From Anaerolineales bacterium (GTDB lineage Bacteria > Chloroflexota > Anaerolineae > Anaerolineales > Villigracilaceae), in contig JACKAV010000008.1 of NCBI GenBank assembly GCA_020634895.1, positions 150,606 to 214,605 of the forward strand: 64,000 bases of DNA, read 5' to 3'. The notes under the pieces are model-generated. The model saw only the letters and a list, made by a program, of their open reading frames with translations, was not told where the DNA came from and did not search any database. Both the position numbers and the translations under genes were made by a program. Shown here piece by piece: positions 36,908-43,387 of the stretch. Every line of letters begins with the position of its first letter. Within the stretch, counting starts at the first letter, position 1.

Positions 36908-37694
36908 TACTGCATTGAAAAAACCCTTCATTCAAACCGCCATAAACGGGATCCTGACGCTGGGAATGATCGTCGTTGGCATCATCACGGTGACCTTCGG
37001 TTTGTATGTGCTGAGGACCAGCCCTGGAACTTCATTGATGGAACAGGCGCGCGCCCTGCTCTCGCTCGACAGCACGCAGACGTGGTGGTACATCACCCGC
37101 GCCTCCGGCTTGATGGGGTATCTCTTGATCTGGTTCTCGATGATCTGGGGTTTTGCCGTCGGCAGCAAGGTCTTCGACCCGATGCTCGAGCGCATGTTCA
37201 GTTACGACTTTCATGAACATCTCTCGTGGCTTGGGCTGGCATTCGTGGGCTTGCATGTGGTTGTGCTTCTCTTCGATAAGTTTCAACCGTTCACCATCTG
37301 GCAGGTGTTATTCCCGTTCGTGGCGCCATACCGCCCGTTCTGGACCGGCGTCGGCATTATGAGCTTCTATATGTTCCTGCTGGTGACGGCGACTTTCTAT
37401 CTCCGCGCGAAGCTTTCGAAGCAGACCTTTCGCAAGGTGCATTACCTGAGCATTCCCGCTTATCTCGGCGCCACCCTGCACGGACTGTTCACCGGAACCG
37501 ATTCTCCGCTCTTTGCAGTTGACATGGTCTATCTGATCACGTTTTTGGTCACTGTTTTCCTCTTCGGGTATTGGGCGGTTACACTCTACCAACGCAAAGT
37601 AGAGGAAAGGGAAAAAGCGCTTGCAGCAGCCGTCAAACGCCATAAGGAACGATACCGCGGCAGCCACCAAAGATCAATCACCAGAGCGCGATAA
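36897..37694 (+). CDS. Ferric-reductase-like transmembrane heme protein
   Basis: A protein of 265 residues from a GTG at 36897 (AAGGAG site), overlapping the end of apbE by 11 bp. About six TM helices. Paired His residues in HEHLSWLGLAFVGLHVV and KVHYLSIPAYLGATLHGLF fit the b-heme ligands of the ferric reductase/MsrQ-type membrane domain. With ApbE next door it may be the membrane electron carrier of a flavin-dependent system, but no cytoplasmic flavin domain is fused to it. An earlier ATG at 36840 is in frame but lies well inside apbE and is not supported. Confidence 0.82.
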   Translation: MTTNTALKKPFIQTAINGILTLGMIVVGIITVTFGLYVLRTSPGTSLMEQARALLSLDSTQTWWYITRASGLMGYLLIWFSMIWGFAVGSKVFDPMLERMFSYDFHEHLSWLGLAFVGLHVVVLLFDKFQPFTIWQVLFPFVAPYRPFWTGVGIMSFYMFLLVTATFYLRAKLSKQTFRKVHYLSIPAYLGATLHGLFTGTDSPLFAVDMVYLITFLVTVFLFGYWAVTLYQRKVEEREKALAAAVKRHKERYRGSHQRSITRAR

Positions 37695-37710
37695 TTACAG
37701 GCGCGCGTTA

Positions 37711-37747
37711 AAAATACCCATCCGAAAAATCTCGGATGGGTATTTTT
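37711..37747. terminator. Bidirectional intrinsic terminator
   Basis: A 15-bp inverted repeat (AAAATACCCATCCGA with its complement, 37711-37745, 5-nt loop) followed by a T run. It ends the apbE operon and, read the other way, the STAND gene. Confidence 0.92.
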
Positions 37748-37760
37748 TTATTGAGTAAGG

Positions 37761-39572
37761 TTATAAACTTTCAAGGTAACTTTGTACGTTCTTGATATTT
37801 GGGTGTTCAGGAGGCAGACTTTTTTGGAATATTCTCAGAGCGCGTTCCAAATATTCTTTCGCCTTTATCGTTTCGCCTTCATCGCGTGCCATAACGCCAA
37901 GCCACCAAACACGAATGGCGACATTGGGATGGTCGGGACCGAAGACGGCTTCGTCGATCTTCAAGGCGCGTTCGAAGGCGGCTTTCGCCCCGGCATGATC
38001 CCCCAAGGCTTGCAGCACCGAGCCCAGATTGTTGACACGGATGGCGACCTTGGGATGGTCGGGACCGAAGGCGGCTTCGTCGATCTTCAAGGCGCGTTCG
38101 TAGGCGGCTTTCGCCCCGATGTAATCCGCCAGATATTTGACGTGGTAGCCAATTTCATTCCAAAGTGTTCCGGCAGGTTCCAGTTCTGCTGTTTCTGCAT
38201 ATTCAGCGGCAGAACGAACGTGGAACAGGATGGGAGTAAAAAGAGAATAATTTCCTTTTTGGTCGGCATCTCGATTGGTTTGGCTTGCCAAAATTGCCAA
38301 GTTTTCACTAAAAGATGTGAGGTTTTTGAATTCTTCATCAAACCCACGGGCGTATTCCGCCAGCAGTGGGTGAATGGAAATTCCTTCTTTCAATAAGCCC
38401 AAGCCGGAAAGCTCGCTCAAGCAATCGTCGCAGGCGTCGGCATTTTCTCCGAGGGCGGCGTCCAATATCTCCTGCGGAATGGGGGTGTTGGGCGCGCAAT
38501 ATCCAAGCGTGATGAACAGCCTTTGCGCGGTTTCACCCTTCACCAACTCCCAGGATTGCGCAAAGGTCTGCGCCAGGCTCAGGTCGTGCCCGGTCAGGCT
38601 TTTTTGCTCCACCTTCCAATTCTGCATCGAGCGGTGTTCCAGCGCCTTTTGCGTCTGCGCAAGGTACGCGTCTATTTTCAAACGCGGCTGTTTTTCGAGG
38701 TAACGTCCCGCCAATTCGAGCGCCAGCGGAAGATGCCCCAAATGCTCCGCAAGGCGTTCAGGGTCAGATTCATCTTCGCGTTCGGGCGGGATGTACTTCC
38801 TCAAGAACTCGACGCTCTCCTGCGGGCTGAACTCATCAAGGGGCAGGTGGTTCAGTCCCAACCCGGTTGCCCAATTCGTGTGCCGGGAGGTGATCAACAG
38901 TTTGAGGTTTGAGTGCTGCAAAGCGCCCAACACGACATTTGCGGCGTCATAGTCTTCAAAGTTATCGAGGATCAGGAGTCGCGGTCCGTTCGTTACCCAT
39001 TCGTATTTCGTCGCCTCTACCTGTTCCGGCTGGGTCGGCGGGAAGTTCGGCAGGGTCATCTTCATGCCGCATAACGCGATCTGTGATTCGAGAGTCTGCA
39101 CCTCGCGCATGTCCAGCCAGTGAACGCCCTTGAATTGATAACCGAAACGATAGGCAAACTCCACCGCGAGCTGCGTTTTGCCAAGTCCGCCCATGCCGGT
39201 GATGGTCTGGTTGATGACGGCTCCGGCTTGTTCCCCGTTCAAAAGAGCCTGAGACAGCTTTTCAATATCCGCCACGCGACCAGTGAAAAGTCGATTGCGC
39301 GGAAACGGCAAATACGAGCCGGGAGGCAGGTCGCCGGGTTTGGTATCGATGACGGGTTTTTGAAGAAGGTTTTGTAAGATTTCAGGACTTAAATCAAAAT
39401 TCAGCGAAACTTGATTATTATCCCCCCGCACAAGGATGGATTGGTTCATGTCCCTGCCGATGGAAATATCTCCCGCCGTGATGGCAGCACGTACAATCTC
39501 CAAGTCATTTGGCTGAGGATTTCCATTGGAAAGGCGGTCAAGCGCCTCTGAAATTTCCCTGCTGATTGGCAT
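37761..39572 (-). CDS. STAND NTPase (NB-ARC-like) with C-terminal TPR repeats
   Basis: From the ATG at 39572 the protein has 603 residues. An N-terminal region (about 1-85) includes ISIGRDMNQSILVRGDNNQV, common before STAND NTPase domains. The NTPase has a P-loop GMGGLGKT (126-133), Walker B RLLILDNFED, a KLLITSRH sensor and LPLALELAG. A helical stretch follows, then three 42-residue TPRs of kinesin-light-chain type (KAAYERALKIDEAAFGPDHP). Such proteins act as NLR-like sensors in regulation or phage defence; no effector domain is evident here. A TTG start at 39629 is possible, but no start has a strong ribosome site. Confidence 0.86.
   Translation of the reverse strand: MPISREISEALDRLSNGNPQPNDLEIVRAAITAGDISIGRDMNQSILVRGDNNQVSLNFDLSPEILQNLLQKPVIDTKPGDLPPGSYLPFPRNRLFTGRVADIEKLSQALLNGEQAGAVINQTITGMGGLGKTQLAVEFAYRFGYQFKGVHWLDMREVQTLESQIALCGMKMTLPNFPPTQPEQVEATKYEWVTNGPRLLILDNFEDYDAANVVLGALQHSNLKLLITSRHTNWATGLGLNHLPLDEFSPQESVEFLRKYIPPEREDESDPERLAEHLGHLPLALELAGRYLEKQPRLKIDAYLAQTQKALEHRSMQNWKVEQKSLTGHDLSLAQTFAQSWELVKGETAQRLFITLGYCAPNTPIPQEILDAALGENADACDDCLSELSGLGLLKEGISIHPLLAEYARGFDEEFKNLTSFSENLAILASQTNRDADQKGNYSLFTPILFHVRSAAEYAETAELEPAGTLWNEIGYHVKYLADYIGAKAAYERALKIDEAAFGPDHPKVAIRVNNLGSVLQALGDHAGAKAAFERALKIDEAVFGPDHPNVAIRVWWLGVMARDEGETIKAKEYLERALRIFQKSLPPEHPNIKNVQSYLESL
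37915..38117 (-). repeat. Near-identical TPR-encoding repeats (126-bp period)
   Basis: A 77-bp segment at 37915-37991 recurs at 38041-38117 with 3 mismatches. The offset of 126 bp equals one 42-residue TPR unit, so the duplication is recent and in frame. Confidence 0.9.
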
Positions 39573-39641
39573 TGGTTTTGTCCCTGAACAAGATGTTTTC
39601 AGTATAGGAGCAATACCGTTAATTTGCAAGAAGAAATAGAA

Positions 39642-40625
39642 CTAAAGATATTTCACCAAAACCCAGTATATCCCCGCGGATAGTGATGCTGTGGCAGGGA
39701 TGGTCAATATCCATGCGGTGATAATGTCCTTGGCGATGCCCCAGCGGACTTTGTTTGCGCGTTCCGCTGTGCCGACGCCCATGATGGCGGTGTTGATGAC
39801 CTGTGTCGCGCTGACCGGTCCGCCGACGATGGAGGCTCCGATCACGACCAGGGCAGATGCAACCTGCGTAGTGAACCCGTCCACGGGGCGGATCTTATAG
39901 AAGGAATTCGCCGGTCTGCGAATGAGCGTCCATCCGCCCACGGCGGTCCCCAACGTGAGAGCGCCGGCACAGGCAGCCATCACCCAAAGCGGAACCGCAA
40001 AACTGCCGATGTATCCGCCTGCCACGAGGGCGAGCGTGATGACGCCCATTGTCTTCTGTCCATCGTTGCTGCCGTGGCTGAGTCCCAGCGCGAGGGCGGT
40101 GAGGAGCTGGCTGCGCTTGAAAAAGTCATTGATGCGCGGCGACGCATCGCGGAACATTGTCAATACAATTTTGAGCAGGAGCAGTCCAAACAGGAACCCG
40201 ATGATGGGGGAGGCGAAGAGGGAGATCAGGATTTTCAACAAGCCGTCCATTTGGATGGCTCCGGCTCCGGCGCGTGCCGAAACGGCTCCAACGATCCCGC
40301 CGACGAGGGCATGCGACGAACTGCTGGGGATGTTCAATCCCCACGTGAACAGATTCCAGATGACCGCGCCAAGCAGCGCCACCAACACGACCTCGATGCT
40401 GATCGAATTTGGGTCGGCGATTCCACGCCCGATGGTGTTGGCGACCGCGACCCCAAAGATGAACGGTCCCGAGAACTCGGCGAGCACGGTCACGGTCAGC
40501 GCCACACGCGCCGAATACGCGCGCGACGAGATCATGGTGGCGACGACATTCCGGGAATCGTGCAGACCGTTCAGGAATCCGAACAGGAGGGCGAGGCTGA
40601 TGGTCACAATGATGATATTGGGCAT
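39642..40625 (-). CDS. PiT-family inorganic phosphate transporter
   Basis: An integral membrane protein of 327 residues with about ten TM helices. The duplicated PiT signatures are visible: GFLNGLHDSRNVVATMISSRA near the N-terminus and GLSHGSNDGQKTMGVI in the middle. PiT proteins take up metal-phosphate with protons or sodium. AAGGA precedes the ATG. The STAND gene follows on the same strand about 70 bp downstream of its stop; no PhoU-like gene is adjacent. Confidence 0.93.
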   Translation of the reverse strand: MPNIIIVTISLALLFGFLNGLHDSRNVVATMISSRAYSARVALTVTVLAEFSGPFIFGVAVANTIGRGIADPNSISIEVVLVALLGAVIWNLFTWGLNIPSSSSHALVGGIVGAVSARAGAGAIQMDGLLKILISLFASPIIGFLFGLLLLKIVLTMFRDASPRINDFFKRSQLLTALALGLSHGSNDGQKTMGVITLALVAGGYIGSFAVPLWVMAACAGALTLGTAVGGWTLIRRPANSFYKIRPVDGFTTQVASALVVIGASIVGGPVSATQVINTAIMGVGTAERANKVRWGIAKDIITAWILTIPATASLSAGIYWVLVKYL

Positions 40626-40852
40626 TTCTTATCCTTCGTGAGGTTTGCAATTTTACACCACTGAGTCAATGATGTTTCTCTGGGGTGGGGGAGAGAAGCG
40701 CAGGGATGAAGGATGAAGGCGGAAGGATGAATTCTTTGGCGTTGTTCCGCCTTCTGTAGAATCGTTTTGTGCATCCGCAACAATTTGTGTAAATCGTCGT
40801 GTGGGGGAGCGGGGTGGAATTTAAATTCGTTCGTTTAGGTTAAATTCCTCTT

Positions 40853-40884
40853 ATGCTTTCGATAAGTATTATTACCGAAAGCAT
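40853..40884. repeat. dif-like palindrome next to a tyrosine recombinase gene
   Basis: Two 13-bp arms with one mismatch flank a 6-bp spacer: left ATGCTTTCGATAA (40853-40865), spacer GTATTA, right TTACCGAAAGCAT (40872-40884). The 11-6-11 core and the inner ATAA/TTA ends match the layout of Xer dif sites. It abuts the -35 of the recombinase promoter, so it might also be an autoregulatory operator. Confidence 0.6.
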
Positions 40885-40911
40885 TGACAAGAGAGGGTAA
40901 ATTCGTATAAT
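40884..40911 (+). promoter_or_regulatory. Consensus promoter giving a leaderless recombinase mRNA
   Basis: TTGACA (40884-40889), a 16-bp spacer and TATAAT (40906-40911). The ATG starts 6 nt after the -10 box, so the predicted transcript begins at the start codon. No Shine-Dalgarno site exists. Confidence 0.8.
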
Positions 40912-40917
40912 GGAAGC

Positions 40918-41958
40918 ATGACAGAAACCACTGCGGTAAATTCTCCAACTATCTCCGATATTTTCAACAAGTATTTGCGCATGATTGAAGGTGCTCGTAG
41001 CCGTTCCACAGCGCTTGCGTATAAGAAGTCGCTTCTTATTTTCAAAGATTTTCTTGCAGAAGAAATGTCTTTGGATTTCAACACCACCCCCATTGAGACC
41101 CTCTCAGAAAATCTTTTCGCAAAATTTATCGAGTACCTGCATGGCTACGCCCCTAAAACAGAGCAACTATATTTGCAAGCTGTAAAAGGTTTTTATCTAT
41201 ATGTTGATTCGGAGAAGTTAGTACAACTCAGTCAATCTCGCCTGACAATACTTATACGGCAGCGTTCGCGCAAACCTGGAAAACGCCTTCCGCAAACTGA
41301 AGACCGCCATTTTGAAACCTTACTAAAAAATATTCAAGATGTCCAAAGTTTACTAGTACAAACACCTCCAAATGAAAAAGAAGCAATAAATGTTAAACTA
41401 CGCGCATACCGTGATCGAGCATTCCTGATTACATTAGCTGATACGGGATTTCGTGTACATGAAGCCTGCAACCTTCGTCGAGGCGATATTGATTGGAATG
41501 AGGGACGCGCTATCATCATTGGTAAAGGTGATAAAGAAGCTGTTGTTAGGTTTACAACGCGTTCAATGCGTGCTATCAAAGAATATCTGGCACAACGAGC
41601 TGAATTGGATGGAAGTACAGGCAGACAATTGAGTTCCCTCCCCCTCTTTGCAAGGCACGATAAAGGCACAGGCAAACGCGTTGTCCCTATTACAACGACA
41701 ACTGGGCGTAACATTGTCAAGGAGCGTGTAGAACAATTTCTAGGCAAAGAAATGGTTGGAAAAATTACGCCGCATTCCTTCCGTCATTATTTTGTCACTG
41801 CTACCTTGCGCGGCACAGGCAATCTGGCAATTGCAAAAAAGCTGGCGCGTCACGAAAATATTGCAGTGACAGAAAGATACACTCACTTATCTGATGAAGA
41901 ACTGGATAAAGCCTATCACGATGTTTTTGAAGAAGACTCAAAATGGAGGCAAGAATGA
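40918..41958 (+). CDS. Tyrosine recombinase (Xer/phage-integrase family)
   Basis: A protein of 346 residues. A SAM-like core-binding N-terminal domain (about 12-115) precedes the catalytic domain, in which all active-site residues can be seen: Arg179 (ADTGFRVHEA), Lys203 (GKGDKE), His286 and Arg289 (PHSFRHYF), His312 (LARHENI) and nucleophile Tyr321 (TERYTH). It cuts and rejoins DNA at short palindromic sites. Its coding sequence looks more AT-rich than its neighbours, which may mean transfer. The adjacent dif-like palindrome resembles single-recombinase systems (XerH, XerS), where the site lies beside the gene; no other mobile-element genes are present. Confidence 0.93.
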   Translation: MTETTAVNSPTISDIFNKYLRMIEGARSRSTALAYKKSLLIFKDFLAEEMSLDFNTTPIETLSENLFAKFIEYLHGYAPKTEQLYLQAVKGFYLYVDSEKLVQLSQSRLTILIRQRSRKPGKRLPQTEDRHFETLLKNIQDVQSLLVQTPPNEKEAINVKLRAYRDRAFLITLADTGFRVHEACNLRRGDIDWNEGRAIIIGKGDKEAVVRFTTRSMRAIKEYLAQRAELDGSTGRQLSSLPLFARHDKGTGKRVVPITTTTGRNIVKERVEQFLGKEMVGKITPHSFRHYFVTATLRGTGNLAIAKKLARHENIAVTERYTHLSDEELDKAYHDVFEEDSKWRQE

Positions 41959-41990
41959 GAGAAATGTTGACTAAATGGCATATAAAGCAA

Positions 41991-42025
41991 AAAAGCCGTT
42001 GACGTAAATCAACGGCTTTTTTTTT
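41991..42025. terminator. Bidirectional intrinsic terminator
   Basis: AAAAGCCGTTGA pairs with TCAACGGCTTTT (41991-42020, 6-nt loop) and is followed by T residues on both strands. It ends the recombinase gene and the convergent ferredoxin gene. Confidence 0.92.
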
Positions 42026-42026
42026 C

Positions 42027-42398
42027 TTACCCATAAAACTCTTTATTGATTGCGATCGCATCGCGCAAATCAACGACTTCCCCCGCAACGAGAGCACGCG
42101 TCGATTTCAAATGGATGGCTTCTCCGTGGTGGCTTTTGCCGGAATACTCACCGGTCAAACCGAGTTGATTGATCAACTCGCCGCCTTTTGCCTTGTACGC
42201 TTCGGGAACTTCATCTTCAGGGTAGATCGCGTGGAACGGACATTCAGGCACGCACGCGCCGCAGTCAATGCAGGAACCCGCGTCGATGTAATATGTGGGC
42301 CATTCCTCCACAGGCGTGCCGGCATTGATCGACTCCACCGGGCAGACGTCCGAACAACCGTTATCGCGCAGGCATAAACTCGTGATGATATGTGTCAT
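42027..42398 (-). CDS. Ferredoxin with two Fe-S cluster motifs
   Basis: A protein of 123 residues from the ATG at 42398 (AAAGGAG site). Cys9, Cys15 and Cys19 (CLRDNGCSDVCP) and a complete CIDCGACVPECP motif (Cys43, 46, 49, 53) indicate two clusters, the first lacking one usual Cys, as in 7Fe or modified 8Fe ferredoxins. A C-terminal extension of about 60 residues follows. It is a soluble electron carrier; no partner enzyme is adjacent. An in-frame upstream extension to 42545 has no support. Confidence 0.92.
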   Translation of the reverse strand: MTHIITSLCLRDNGCSDVCPVESINAGTPVEEWPTYYIDAGSCIDCGACVPECPFHAIYPEDEVPEAYKAKGGELINQLGLTGEYSGKSHHGEAIHLKSTRALVAGEVVDLRDAIAINKEFYG

Positions 42399-42475
42399 TG
42401 GATACTCCTTTGAGTTGGTATACAAAGAAGTCGAACCTGACTTGAAAAAGTTATTCCCTGTAAATGAGAGTTGGA

Positions 42476-43300
42476 TTAAGGAAGGATGCTCTCGCTTCGT
42501 TCCTCGACATAAGCCTGATACGCTAAAGAGAGAGTTTTTGCCCACGCCCCCACCCTCCCCTGCCCCACCGGCTGGACGTCGATTCTTACAATGGGAACCA
42601 CGCCGCGCGAACTGGACGTGAGAAAAGCTTCATCGAAACTTTCGTTCAACTTCGGCGAACGATATTCAATGGACATCCCCTCCCCTTTTGCAAGTCTCAG
42701 CACGATTCGCCGCGTAACGCCAAGCAGGATTCCTTTTTGGGCGGTTATCAAGGTGTTGTTTTTTATGGCATAAAAATTGGAGGTCATCCCCTCAAGGACT
42801 CTTCCGTTTTTCATGAGGAGTATCTCGTAAATATCGCCTTTGACCAATTTGCGTTGGGCTGCGCTCTGCGAAATAAAATCCGTCCCTTTGATGCGCGGGT
42901 CATGTCTCGCCATTTCTGCGCTGACGACGTGTACGCCTTTCTCGTAAATTTCCTTTGGCGGTGCAATGAAAGGTTGAATACCGGCATAAACCTCGCCTTT
43001 GTCTTTGGTCAGCACAAGCCGGATGCGGGATTCGTGCGGCAGGTTCGTGCCTGCCAGCTTCGCCAGGTGCTGGCGCAACGTCTGCTCGGTGACTGATGGA
43101 TGCAAGCGTAATTCTCTCGCCGGTTCGTACAGTCGATTCAGGTGGGCGTTTAAACCGAGAACCTTGGTCCCCTGCGCGAGGGTGCTGAAGGTCGTGTAAA
43201 AACCGTCTGAAACCCGACCCGTTAACTCGTCGAGTGATGAGGCGCTGAGATCGAGCGGGATGATTCTTTGCGGCGTGAGTCGATATCCATGTATGGTCAT
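42476..43300 (-). CDS. Class IV PLP-dependent aminotransferase or aminodeoxychorismate lyase
   Basis: A protein of 274 residues with the fold-type IV pattern: HLNRLYEPARELRL, the probable PLP lysine in RIKGTDFI, EGMTSNFYAI (cofactor glutamate region), LLGVTRRIVLRLA and a C-terminal SSSRGVVPI. The family includes branched-chain and D-amino-acid aminotransferases and PabC; the residues visible here do not decide between them. It lacks a Shine-Dalgarno site; a TATAAT lies 8 nt before the ATG on the minus strand. The end of this gene lies 77 bp upstream of the ferredoxin start. Confidence 0.85.
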   Translation of the reverse strand: MTIHGYRLTPQRIIPLDLSASSLDELTGRVSDGFYTTFSTLAQGTKVLGLNAHLNRLYEPARELRLHPSVTEQTLRQHLAKLAGTNLPHESRIRLVLTKDKGEVYAGIQPFIAPPKEIYEKGVHVVSAEMARHDPRIKGTDFISQSAAQRKLVKGDIYEILLMKNGRVLEGMTSNFYAIKNNTLITAQKGILLGVTRRIVLRLAKGEGMSIEYRSPKLNESFDEAFLTSSSRGVVPIVRIDVQPVGQGRVGAWAKTLSLAYQAYVEERSESILP

Positions 43301-43387
43301 GGTCGGATATTATACGTCTGTCACCTTACAAATCCGCAAAGTGGATAAAATCGATGCGGTTGGAACGTGAAATATAATTTCATTTCA
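43301..43387. promoter_or_regulatory. Divergent promoter region with two -10 boxes close to start codons
   Basis: On the minus strand TATAAT (43309-43314) is 8 nt from the ATG at 43300. On the plus strand TATAAT (43373-43378) is 9 nt from the ATG at 43388. Neither gene has a ribosome site, and neither box has a good -35, so near-leaderless transcripts are inferred with moderate confidence. Confidence 0.45.

Noticed and set aside
40640..40760. GGATGAAGG-type short repeats between the phosphate transporter and the recombinase
   Set aside because: A few imperfect copies of a purine-rich word only; no array, no spacers, no coding potential.
42399..42545. Upstream extension of the ferredoxin
   Set aside because: The added residues have no ferredoxin character and the internal ATG at 42398 has an excellent ribosome site.
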